From Acanthochromis polyacanthus (Eukaryota > Chordata > Actinopteri > Pomacentridae), in contig NC_067117.1 of the NCBI RefSeq assembly GCF_021347895.1, forward strand, positions 413,742 to 477,741: a stretch of DNA of 64,000 bases. The letters run 5' to 3'. The notes below the pieces were generated by a model, which was not told the DNA's origin, did not search any database, and was given only the letters and a program-made list of their open reading frames with translations. Of the stretch, positions 54,901 to 64,000 are shown piece after piece. Position numbers and translations under genes: made by a program. Numbering within the stretch: the stretch's first letter is position 1; each line of letters starts with the position of its first letter.

Positions 54901-57322
54901 ATTCTATTCTTTCTATTCTGTTCTATTCTATTCTGCTCTATTCTATTCTATTCTATTCTATTCTGCTCTATTCTTTCTATTCTATTCTACTCTATTCTAT
55001 TCTATTCTGCTCTATTCTATTCTATTCTATTCTGCTCTATTCTATTCTTTCTATTCTATTCTATTCTGCTCTTTTCTATTCTATTCTATTCTATTCTGCT
55101 CTATTCTATTCTTTCTATTCTATTCTACTCTATTCTACTCTATTCTATTCTTTCTATTCTATTCTATTCTATTCTATTCTATTCTATTCTATTCTATTCT
55201 TTCTATTCTATTCTATTCTATTCTATTCTATTCTACTCTAACACATGACATTTTAGGAGGAAAAACACATCTGAGTTCTGGTAAAAACTTAACCCAGATC
55301 AGTGCAACAAAAGCAAATAACCACAAAAGGATAAAAATTGGCCCGAAAAGACGCAAAATTCGTCCAAAAAGACAGTAAATTGGCACAAAAAACCACAAAA
55401 TTGACACAAAAAGATTTGAAATAACCACAAAAACACACAAAATAGGCACTAAAAGGCGCAAAACTGCCACTAAAAGATCAAAAATTGATACAAAAAGATT
55501 TGAAATAACCACAAAGACGCAAAATCGACACTAAAACATGCAAAATTGACACAAAGACAAAACATCACAACATCACAAAAAGACTGAATCAACACAAAAG
55601 AGGCAAAATTAACACAAAGAACCCCAGAATCACCATTAAGACACTAAATCCAAACCATAAAAAGCAAAAGAGCCCAGTTATTGGTTCCTGGATGTGATTC
55701 TGGTTCTAGAACTTTACATAGAGGTCCTTCTGGGTGAACTTTAGTAGGACTATCAGAGAAGATGGAAGGAGCATTTTATCACCTGATATGTTCATGATCT
55801 GATCCAGGAACCAAACGTTATGAAATCAAAACACTTTTAGAGTTTCGGCTCTTTCATCTGATGTGATTTAGTAACTTCCTGTTTCTTGTGGATGAACGTT
55901 CTATTGCGATATTACTGAAGTTCCTCCTGCTGTAACCAGATCACTGCTCCCAGAGATCAATACCTCTGATCAATACCTCAGCCATCTCAGACTTCCTGCT
56001 ATCATTTCATTACAGCCTCCACGGTGATCAGCTGACCGATGATGTCATTCTGTTTATTCTTATTCAGATCATCCTTCTGAAGCATCTCCAACACCTCCAT
56101 GCACAAAAGGATCATCAGGATTATTGATCATCTGTTAATGATCAGGATTGATCAGTTCTATGGATTCTGATTGATGAAGCTGATCAATAAGCTGAAGACG
56201 AGTGAAAGTCAATCCAGAAATGAAAAATTTCCAAAATGGAAGTCATGTTTGGGTTCAAACTAAAAGTCAAATCAGAAGAAGATTCTAATAAAGAGATGGA
56301 GTTATTCCGTCCTTCCAGCTTATTGTTTCTGGTTTCAAAGGATCTTTAATGTGAACCTAATTATCAGAATCATGAACTCCACTTTCATGTTAGAATGCAG
56401 CAGCTTCAATCAGTACTTTTTGTTTTTCATCATTATGTGAAGCTTTTAAGAAATGAACCAATCAAACAAACTTCAGTGTCTAAACACAAACATCACGATC
56501 AGATTCATTAAATGGACCTTCCTTATTATCCACCAGTCTGTTAAAGTAAAGGGTCGGATGCTGCTAAATCTGGCTAGCATTAGCATTAGCAACATTTTTA
56601 TCTGCTGTATGAGATGCAACATGTCTGTGGTGATTCTTAGTCATCTAGGTCATGACAGTCGTTGGAGCTTCAGTAAAAATTAACTGGACTTCTCTGGTAG
56701 GTTTCACCAAATGCCTTCAAGAACCTACCAGAGAAGTCCAGCTGATTTTCGTACAAAATCTTTCTTCAACCTTTAAAATCCTCTTCAGCTGCAAACAGGA
56801 TGTCAAAGTTTGATATGAAGATGTTAGTGCAGCATCTTCATATCAACCTTTGATGTCCTGTTAGCAGCTGAAGAGGTTCTTCGGAACAGGAAGTTAGATG
56901 TTGTGAATCCTGTGACTGAAAGTATCGAAGCAGCTCCTTTGAAGAGTTTCTGGACCAAAAGCATCAAATCTCTGCAGCTGCTTCGACATCTGGTTCCAGC
57001 AGAACCACGTCTGATCTCTAGAACAGCTGAGGAATGTCCAGTCGAGATCATTCTAGAACCTTCAGCGTGGAGACGTTCCACCAGCAGCAGATCACAGTTT
57101 AGATCTAATGTTCTGTCTGTTTCCAGCTTCAGCGTTCGCCGACCTGCACCAGAACCGACCCGACGGCCGGAAACCGTCTCCGGCGTCTGGCTTCGTCCCG
57201 CCGCCGGATTACCTGGACGGAGACGAAGACGATGACCTCATCAAACCCAAGAAGCTCCTGAACCCGGTCAAGGCCTCCAAAAGCCACCAGGAGCTTCACC
57301 GAGAGCTGCTGAGCTGCAAACG
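39983..57322 (+). CDS. fam107a: FAM107-family protein, first three coding exons (gene continues past the window)
   Basis: Three plus-strand exons join in phase: 39983-40006 (MGAAYGKK, donor GTGAGT), 46861-46936 ([20 protein letters not shown], donor GTAAGT) and 57127-57322 ([40 protein letters not shown], donor GTACCA). They total 296 nt, so the next exon begins inside an Arg codon. The block [14 protein letters not shown] plus [10 protein letters not shown] is the hallmark of FAM107A/B (DRR1/TU3A), actin-associated stress-responsive proteins. Wording is nearer FAM107A than B as I remember them, so the symbol is tentative. The remaining C-terminal coiled-coil part must lie beyond 64000. The first two exons are assigned by phase, splice sites and sequence continuity only. 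Start codon context is ACAATGG. The second residue Gly could be myristoylated (inference). Introns are 6.9 and 10.2 kb and full of tandem repeats. Confidence 0.7.
40007..42344. other. fam107-like intron 1, first part, no recognisable feature
   Basis: No exon or element that I can support. Short imperfect repeats of GGTTAACTGGTAC appear at 42235-42345, just before the solo LTR. Confidence 0.45.
42345..43072 (-). mobile_element. Solo LTR related to the nested LTR element
   Basis: 728 bp beginning TGTCAC and ending CTGACA, flanked by GGTTC and GGTAC (a 5-bp duplication with one mismatch, though the neighbourhood is itself repetitive). Blocks match the LTR at 4870-5583 in order: a GAGCAGAGAGCCAC-like start, GGTTTATTG near 42415, ACCGGTCTTTTATTGCAG near 42862 and CAGCTGTCCGGGCTCCAGTG near 42907. 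No interior coding sequence remains. Recombination between two LTRs explains this. Confidence 0.6.
43073..43943. other. fam107-like intron 1, middle part, AT-rich, no feature
   Basis: AT-rich unique-looking sequence between the solo LTR and the 32-bp array. Nothing supported. Confidence 0.4.
43944..46239. repeat. 2.3-kb minisatellite with two alternating 32-bp unit types
   Basis: Units begin GGTTCTCTGTGGGGTTCTGA (type A) or GGTTCTCAATAGGGTTCTGA (type B), each followed by ATGGTTCTGAAA. Some units carry an extra GGTTCTGAAT decamer. About 65 units. Minus-strand frames through it ([10 protein letters not shown] repeats) arise from composition, not coding. Confidence 0.95.
46240..46860. other. 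fam107-like intron 1, last part
   Basis: Contains a 98-codon open frame (46270-46566) with no recognisable motif, and ends in a pyrimidine tract and GTTTCCAG acceptor before the exon at 46861. No other feature seen. Confidence 0.4.
47409..47602 (+). repeat. Left arm of a 190-bp inverted repeat
   Basis: From CTGATGCTGCTGATGTTGCG to CACACATCAGGACA. The reverse complement recurs at 53135-53323 with roughly a dozen differences. The inner part between arms is 5.5 kb. Confidence 0.88.
47603..48362. other. fam107-like intron 2, unique-looking stretch
   Basis: No gene or named repeat. Near 47915-47960 a short imperfect palindrome (TATTGATTATTGGTAATCAG, then CTGATTACCAATAATC) is present. Confidence 0.4.
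48370..49205. repeat. 27-bp minisatellite, about 31 copies
   Basis: Unit contains CCCTCATCTCTACGTAGACC with a TACGTA palindrome. Variation is confined mainly to ACCACCCTGA/ACCACCCTGG/ACCACCGTGA. Since 27 is divisible by 3, all frames stay open on the minus strand (GLRRDEGQG repeats), which explains the long ORFs; no coding evidence. Confidence 0.95.
49206..50535. other. fam107-like intron 2, between two minisatellites
   Basis: Mostly AT-rich with no supported gene. Around 49600-50480 there are two CCCCCCAAAAAAA-type stretches about 0.8 kb apart (49636-49652 and 50472-50482) that could be edges of an old insertion, but I cannot define one. Confidence 0.35.
50546..52975. repeat. 2.4-kb GTGGTTGTTTTGTGTCTCT minisatellite with higher-order structure
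   Basis: About 120 units of 18-23 bp with recurring variants (TTGTGTGTC, TCTTTGTTGG, TCATTGG, TGTGTGATTG). Long blocks of variants recur in the same order, for example about 50573-50770 versus 50806-50990, and about 51100-51200 versus 51870-51985. Both strands are open in several frames because stops are rare in this composition; not coding. Confidence 0.95.
53135..53323 (-). repeat. Right arm of the 190-bp inverted repeat
   Basis: Reverse complement of 47409-47602. Main differences include an indel around GTTACGCTGCTACAGC (left arm TAGCACATAATATACACATG). Confidence 0.88.
53406..53462. repeat. GAGGATGAAGAG microsatellite
   Basis: Four to five copies of GAGGATGAAGAG followed by GAGGAGGAG. 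Confidence 0.9.
53985..54230. repeat. Minisatellite (TGGTTGATTCTAAAGTTC type)
   Basis: About 13 units of 18 or 24 bp, depending on the presence of an extra TGGTTC. Confidence 0.93.
54496..55236. repeat. TG repeat, then a 0.7-kb (ATTCT)n pentanucleotide array
   Basis: ATATATATGTGTGTGTGTGTGTG at 54496-54520, then from about 54556 an almost pure TATTC array with TGCTC, TTTC and TACTC variants in repeating blocks of five to ten units. Confidence 0.97.
55240..56670. other. fam107-like intron 2, degenerate CACAAAA-rich and unique sequence
   Basis: About 55300-55660 is a degenerate repeat of ACACAAAAAGAT and AAATTGACACAAA blocks. The rest up to 56670 shows nothing I can support. Confidence 0.45.
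56684..56741. repeat. Perfect 20-bp stem hairpin
   Basis: CTGGACTTCTCTGGTAGGTT (56684-56703) and its exact reverse complement (56722-56741), with an 18-base loop. The stem extends outward imperfectly by AAAAT/ATTTT. Confidence 0.85.
56780..56876. repeat. 97-nt hairpin with a 44-bp stem
   Basis: Left arm 56780-56823 and right arm 56833-56876 pair over 44 positions with four mismatches and a 9-base loop (TTAGTGCAG). It lies 39 bases after the previous hairpin and 250 bp before the third fam107-like exon. Size and shape resemble a microRNA precursor or a fold-back element. Confidence 0.8.
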
Positions 57323-57326
57323 GTAC

Positions 57327-57460
57327 CAGAACCCAGTCCCAAACCAGAACCCAGTCTGATACCACAACCCAGTCCCAAACCAGAACCCAGTCCAGTACTA
57401 GAACCCAGTCCCAAACCAGCACCCAGTCCAAAACTAGAACCCAGTCCAGTACCAGAACCT
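57327..57460. repeat. Minisatellite directly after the fam107-like exon donor
   Basis: Units of about 16 bp (ACCAGAACCCAGTCCC, ACCAGAACCCAGTCCA) beginning four bases into the intron. Confidence 0.9.
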
Positions 57461-57706
57461 GAACCACAGAAACAGCTTCATAGATTAGGTGGACTCAGAA
57501 CCAGAAATGTCCAAAAAAACAGAAATAAAAAGATGACACAAAAAAAGAACCTTTAAAAAAAGAATCACAAAAATAAGACGAGACAAAACAACAACAGACA
57601 CACAACAAAACACGCAACGAATACAACAAACACAGCAACAACTAAAACTAAACTCCTGGTTTGGTCATTTCATGTCTCATGTTGTTTTGTGTCCTTTTCT
57701 GAAACA

Positions 57707-58065
57707 TCCATCCATCCATCCATCCATCCTCTATCCTCACTAGGGTCATGGGGGGTGCTGGAGTCTATCCCAGCTGACTCAGGTGAAGGCAGGGGACACC
57801 CTGGACAGGTCACCAGTCTGTCACAGGGCTACATATACAGACACACAATCACACTCACATTCACACCTACGGACAATTTAGAGTAACCAATTAACCTCAG
57901 CATGTTTTTGGACTGTGGGAGGAAGCCGGAGTACCCGGAGAAAACCCACGCATGCACAGGGAGAACATGCAAACTCCATGCAGAAAGATCCCAGACCAGG
58001 ATTTGAACCGGGGACCTTCTAGCTGCAAGGGCAAAGTGCTAACCACTACTCCACTGAGCAGGCCT
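57707..58065 (-). mobile_element. RTE/Rex3-type LINE 3' end with (CATC)n
   Basis: CATCCATCCATCCATCCATC at 57707 is the complement of a GATG tail. It is followed by a stretch (GGAGGAAGCCGGAGTACCCG, GAGAACATGCAAACTCCATG, CTAACCACTACTCCACTGAG) that recurs very widely in teleost genomes as the 3' part of RTE-like elements. The family is named from memory. No coding sequence. Confidence 0.6.
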
Positions 58066-58080
58066 CTTTTCTGACACATT

Positions 58081-58300
58081 TTAAAACCAAATGCAGTTGT
58101 TGTGTGTTTAGTTTTAGTTGTTGTGTGTTTAGTGTTTGTTGTGTGTTTAGTTGTTGTGTGTTTAGTTTTTGTGTGTTTAGTGTTAGTTGTGTGTAGTTTT
58201 AGTTGTTGTATGTTTAGTGTTAGTTGTTGTGTGTTTAGTTTTAGTTGTGTTTAGTGTTAGTTGTGTTTAGTTTTAGTTGTGTTTAGTTTTTGTGTGTCTG
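58081..58300. repeat. TTGTGTGTTTAGTTTTAG minisatellite
   Basis: About 12 units of 12-20 bp built from GTGTTTAG and TTTTAGTTGT. Sequence from 58300 to 58890 is AT-rich with no supported feature. Confidence 0.85.
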
Positions 58301-58895
58301 CTGGACCAAACACAGCTCGTTCTTCCACAGAATCATGTTTTTTGTTGTCTCTTTGTGGAGTTTGTGAAGAGTTGCTAGGCAACATCCTCCTACCTCACAG
58401 GCGTCCGCCGCTGAGGATTGTGGGAAAGTTGTCAGCTCATTCAGAACAGAAACAGCAGCAGAACCTCCTCTAGAACCTCCTTCAGTCACAGTGAAACTTT
58501 ACAGACCAAAACAACGACGACACACAATTCACAACGACAGCATTAGATCCATAAATCATGAATTAAATGTGTATAAAATCTAAACAACAATCATAATGAG
58601 GTGAAATATGATTAAAATTAAATGATATAATTACATTCATGTCATGTAATAATGGAAATGAAATAGTAATAAAAATAAAATGATTAGACAGAATATTATT
58701 CACTTTAATATAATACATTTATAAAATATAATAGTTAAAGAAACATGATGTAAAATCATTTAATATAATTTAATAAATAAAATAATTTCCACAACAATTT
58801 AAATCTACTTTAAAAAACGCCACAGAAACACAGAAAACCTGATTCAGTTTGTTTGTAGAATCAGATCAACCTGTAGAGAGGCTTCCCCCTGCTGG

Positions 58896-60612
58896 ATGCA
58901 CAATACAACACAATACAACACAATACAACACAACAACAACACAATACAATACAATACAACACAATACAACACAATACAACACAATATAACACAATACAAC
59001 ACAATACAATACAATACAACACAACAACAACACAATACAACACAACAACAACACAATATAACACAATACAATACAACAACACAATAAAACACAATACAAC
59101 ACAATACAATACAACAACAACACAATATAACACAATACAATACAACAACAACACAATATAACACAATAAAACACAATACAACACAATACAACACAATAAA
59201 ACACAATACAACACAATACAACACAACAACAACACAATACAACACAATAAAACACAACAACAACACAATAAAACACAATAAACACGATACAACACAATAC
59301 AACACAATACAACACAACAACAACACAATACAACACAACAACAACACAATATAACACAATACAATACAACAACACAATACAACACAACAACAACACAATA
59401 CAACACAACAACAACACAATATAACACAATAAAACACAATACAACACAATACAACACAATAAAACACAATACAACACAATACAACACAATAAAACACAAC
59501 AACAACACAATAAAACACAATAAACACAATACAACACAATAAAACACAATACAACACAATAAAACACAATAAAACACAACAACAACACAATATAACACAA
59601 TACAATACAACAACAACACAATACAACACAATAAAACACAATACAACACAATACAACACAATACAACACAATACAATACAACAACAACACAATATAACAC
59701 AATAAAACACAATACAATACAACAACAACACAATATAACACAATAAAACACAATACAACACAATAAAACACAATAAAACACAACAACAACACAATACAAC
59801 ACAATACAACACAATAAAACACAATAAAACACAACAACACAATACAACACAATAAAACACAACAACAACACAATATAGCACAATAAAACACAATACAATA
59901 CAACAACAACACAATATAACAATACAATACAACAACAACACAATATAACACAATAAAACACAATACAACACAATAAAACACAATACAATACAACAACAAC
60001 ACAATATAACACAATATAATACAATATAATACAACAACAACACAATAAAGCACAATACAATACAACAACAACACAATATAACACAATGTAACACAATACA
60101 ATACAACAACAACACAATATAACACAATATAATACAATATAATACAACAACAACACAATACAACACAATAAAACACAATATAATACAACAACACAATGTA
60201 ACACAATACAATACAACAACAACACAATATAACACAATAAAACACAATACAATACAACAACAACACAATATAACACAATAAAACAATACAATGCAACAAC
60301 AACACAATATAACACAATATAACACAATACAATACAACAACAACACAATATAACACAATAAAAGACAATACAATACAACAACAACACAATATAACACAAT
60401 AAAACAATACAATACAACAACAACACAATATAACACAATAAAACAATACAATGCAACAACAACACAATATAACACAATACAATACAACAACAACACAATA
60501 TAACAACAACAACAACACAATATAACACAATAAAACAATACAATACAACAACAACAACACAATATAACACAACAACACAATACAACAACAACACAATTTA
60601 ACACAACATAAC
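58896..60612. repeat. 1.7-kb ACACAATACA-type array, nearly lacking G
   Basis: Built from 5-base words ACACA, ATACA, ACAAC, ATAAA in variable order. I count only a handful of G residues on the plus strand. Minus-strand frames of about 600 codons (Cys/Val/Leu/Tyr only) are artefacts of this composition. Confidence 0.97.
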
Positions 60613-60676
60613 ACACTAATACACAGTTCAGTTGTGTTACTACAGACTGAAAACATATCGTCTCTCAGCACTCAGT

Positions 60677-63600
60677 CAGGAACAGAGAACAGAGAACCAG
60701 AGACCAGAGAACAGAGAACAGAGAACAGAGAACCAGAGAACAGAGAAACAGAGAACAGAGAACAGAGAACCAGAGAACAGAGAAACAGAGAACAGAGAAC
60801 AGAGAACCAGAGAACAGAGAAACAGAGAACAGAGAACAGAGAACGAGAACCAGAGAACCAGAGAACCAGAGAACAGAGAACAGAGAACAGAGAACCAGAG
60901 AACCAGAGAACAGAGAACCAGAGAACAGAGAACAGAGAACCAGAGAACCAGAGAACAGAGAACCAGAGAACAGAGAACAGAGAACCAGAGAAGAGAGAAA
61001 CAGAGAACCAGAGACCAGAGAACAGAGAACAGAGAACAGAGAACCGAGAACCAGAGAACCAGAGAACCAGAGATCAGAGAACCAGAGAACCAGAGAACAG
61101 AGAACAGAGAACCAGAGAACAGAGAAACAGAGAACAGAGAACAGAGAACCGAGAACCAGAGAACCAGAGAACCAGAGAACAGAGAACAGAGAACCAGAGA
61201 ACCAGAGAACAGAGAACCAGAGAACCACAGAACCAGAGACCAGAGAAGAGAGAAACAGAGAACCAGAGACCAGAGAACAGAGAACAGAGAACCGAGAACC
61301 AGAGAACCAGAGATCAGAGAACCAGAGAACAGAGAACAGAGAACAGAGAACCAGAGAACAGAGAACAGAGAACCGAGAACCAGAGAACCAGAGAACCAGA
61401 GATCAGAGAACCAGAGAACAGAGAACAGAGAACAGAGAACCAGAGAACCAGAGAACAGAGAACCAGAGAACAGAGAACAGAGAACAGAGAACAGAGAACC
61501 AGAGAACCAGAGAACAGAGAACCAGAGAACAGAGAACAGAGAACCAGAGAACCAGAAAACAGAGAACCAGAGAACAGAGAAACAGAGAACAGAGACCAGA
61601 GACCAGAGAACCAGAGACCAGAGAACCAGAGAAGAGAGAACAGAGAACCCGAGAACAGAGAACCAGAGAACCAGAGAAGAGAGAACAGAGAAACAGAGAA
61701 CCAGAGAACAGAGAACCAGAGAAGAGAGAACAGAGAACAGAGAACCCGAGAACAGAGAACCAGAGAACCAGAGATGAGAGAACAGAGAACAGAGAACCCG
61801 AGAACAGAGAACCAGAGAACCAGAGAAGAGAGAACAGAGAACCAGAGAACCAGAGAAGAGAGAACAGAGAAACAGAGAACCAGAGAACAGAGACCAGATA
61901 ACAGAGAACCAGAGAAAAGAGAACCAGAGAACCAGAGACCAGAGAACCAGAGAACCAGAGAACCGAGAACCAGAGAACCAGAGAACAGAGAACAGAGAAC
62001 CAGAGAACCAGAGAACAGAGAACAGAGAACCAGAGAACCAGAGAACAGAGAACAGAGAACAGAGAACAGAGAACCAGAGAACAGAGAACAGAGAACAGAG
62101 AACCAGAGAACAGAGAAACAGAACCAGAGAACAGAGACCAGATAACAGAGAACCAGAGAAAAGAGAACCAGAGAACCAGAGACCAGAGACCAGAGAACCA
62201 GAGAACCGAGAACCAGAGAACCAGAGAACAGAGAACAGAGAACCAGAGAACAGAGAACCAGAGAACCAGAGACCAGAGAACCAGAGAACCAGAGAACCGA
62301 GAACCAGAGAACCAGAGAACAGAGAACAGAGAACCAGAGAACCAGAGAACAGAGAACAGAGAACCAGAGAACAGAGAACAGAGAACAGAGAACCAGAGAA
62401 CAGAGAACAGAGAACCAGAGAACAGAGAACCAGAGAACCAGAGACCAGAGAACCAGAGAACCAGAGAACCAGAGAACAGAGAACAGAGAACAGAGACCAG
62501 AGAACCACAGACCAGAGAACCAGAGAACAGAGAACAGAGAACCAGAGAACAGAGAAACAGAGAACCAGAGAACAGAGACCAGATAACAGAGAACCAGAGA
62601 AAAGAGAACCAGAGAACCAGAGACCAGAGAACCAGAGAACCAGAGAACCAGAGAACCAGAGAACAGAGAACAGAGAACCAGAGAACCAGAGAACAGAGAA
62701 CAGAGAACCAGAGAACCAGAGAACAGAGAACAGAGAACAGAGAACCAGAGAACAGAGAACAGAGAACAGAGAACCAGAGAACAGAGAACCAGAGAACCAG
62801 AGACCAGAGAACCAGAGAACAGAGAACAGAGAACCAGAGAACAGAGAACCAGAGAACAGAGAACCAGAGAACCAGAGAACAGAGAACAGAGAACAGAGAC
62901 CAGAGAACCACAGACCAGAGAACCAGAGAACAGAGAACAGAGAACCAGAGAACAGAGAAACAGAGAACCAGAGACCAGAGAACCAGAGACCAGAGAACCA
63001 GAGACCAGAGAACCAGAGAAGAGAGAACAGAGAAACAGAGAACCAGAGAACAGAGAACCAGAGAACAGAGAACCAGAGAACAGAGAACAGAGAACAGAGA
63101 ACCAGAGAACCAGAGACCAGAGAACCAGAGAACCAGAGAACAGAGAACCAGAGAACAGAGAAACAGAGAAACAGAGAACCAGAGACCAGAGAACAGAGAA
63201 CAGAGAACCAGAGAACCAGAGAACAGAGAACAGAGAACAGAGACCAGAGAACAGAGAACAGAGAACACAGAACAGAGAACCAGAGAACCAGAGAACCAGA
63301 GACCAGAGAACCAGAGACCAGAGAACCAGAGACCAGAGAACAGAGAACCAGAGAACAGAGAAACAGAGAAACAGAGAACCAGAGACCAGAGAACAGAGAA
63401 CAGAGAACCAGAGAACCAGAGAACAGAGAACAGAGAACAGAGACCAGAGAACAGAGAACAGAGAACACAGAACAGAGAACCAGAGAACCAGAGAACCAGA
63501 GACCAGAGAACCAGAGACCAGAGAACCAGAGACCAGAGAACCAGAGAACCAGAGAACAGAGAACCAGAGAACACAGAACAGAGAACCAGAGAACAGAGAA

Positions 63601-64000
63601 ACAGAGAACCAGAGACCAGAGAACCAGAGAACCAGAGAACCAGAGAACAGAGAACAGAGAACCAGAGAACAGAGAACCAGAGAACAGAGAAACAGAGAAC
63701 AGAGAAACAGAGACCAAAGAACCAGAGAACAGAGAACAGAGAACCAGAGAACAGAGAACAGAGAAACAGAGAACAGAGAACAGAGAAACAGAGAAACAGA
63801 GAACCAGAGAACAGAGAAACAGAGAAACAGAGAACCAGAGAACAGAGAACAGAGACCAGAGACCAGAGAACAGAGAACCAGAGAACAGAGAACCAGAGAA
63901 CCAGAGAACAGAGAACCAGAGAACAGAGAACCAGAGAACAGAGAACAGAGAACCAGAGAACAGAGAACAGAGAACCAGAGAACAGAGAACCAGAGAACAG
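60677..64000. repeat. 3.3-kb ACAGAGAACCAGAGA array, nearly lacking T, runs off the window
   Basis: Built from GAGAACA, GAGAACC, GAGACC, GAGAAGA and GAGAAACA words. T occurs only in rare variants such as GATAACAG and GATCAGAG. Both strands are open over hundreds of codons, which is compositional. The array continues at position 64000. Confidence 0.97.

Noticed and set aside
58844..60671. Cys/Val/Leu/Tyr-only frames of about 600 codons
   Set aside because: Complement of an ACACAATACA repeat; three frames open at once.
60634..63717. Frames up to 1013 codons in the ACAGAGAACC array
   Set aside because: Compositional; frames open on both strands and in several phases.

Overview
This is animal nuclear DNA, most likely from a ray-finned (probably percomorph) fish. 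It has intron-split genes with consensus splice sites. It carries the repeat set typical of teleosts: Rex1/Babar-like and L2-like LINEs, a Ty3/Gypsy element, Tc1 and hAT relics, and an RTE/Rex3-type 3' end. Minisatellites are very long and intronic. All calls are by reading; no database search was possible.

Layout. Positions 1-25400 are a nest of mobile elements. In order they are: two decayed LINE pieces (151-500 and 559-3040); a minus-strand Ty3/Gypsy element (3041-15532) whose integrase is split by a second, coding-poor LTR element (4870-10277, target duplication AGTAG); and a 7.1-kb DNA transposon (15533-22612). That transposon has near-perfect 535-bp terminal inverted repeats and two convergent, decayed, multi-exon genes: a HECT-type ubiquitin-ligase-like gene on + and a DDE integrase-like gene on -. 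Next comes the relic of another multi-exon, zinc-ribbon gene on - (22613-25355), itself split by a 948-bp inverted-repeat element. A 5'-truncated L2-like LINE (25880-27332) and a hAT-like hairpin relic (27340-27577) close this part.

Positions 27600-37900 hold an ordinary, apparently intact gene pair in head-to-head arrangement: mkrn2os (minus, 4 exons, 218 aa) and mkrn2 (plus, 10 exons, 412 aa, makorin RING/CCCH E3 ubiquitin ligase). They share about 0.9 kb of intergenic promoter space. A Tc1 relic lies in a mkrn2os intron, and a Rex1-like LINE lies in mkrn2 intron 2.

Positions 39983-57322 carry three in-phase exons of a FAM107-family gene on +, which continues beyond the window. Its introns contain a solo LTR related to the nested element, several kilobases of minisatellites, a pair of inverted-repeat arms around two of these arrays, and two strong hairpins. 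From 58.9 kb to the end the sequence is almost pure tandem repeat: a G-poor array, then a T-poor array that runs off the edge.

The most unusual item is the 7.1-kb transposon. Each inverted repeat appears to supply the same upstream leader and splice donor to the gene next to it, so one duplicated module could drive both convergent genes.
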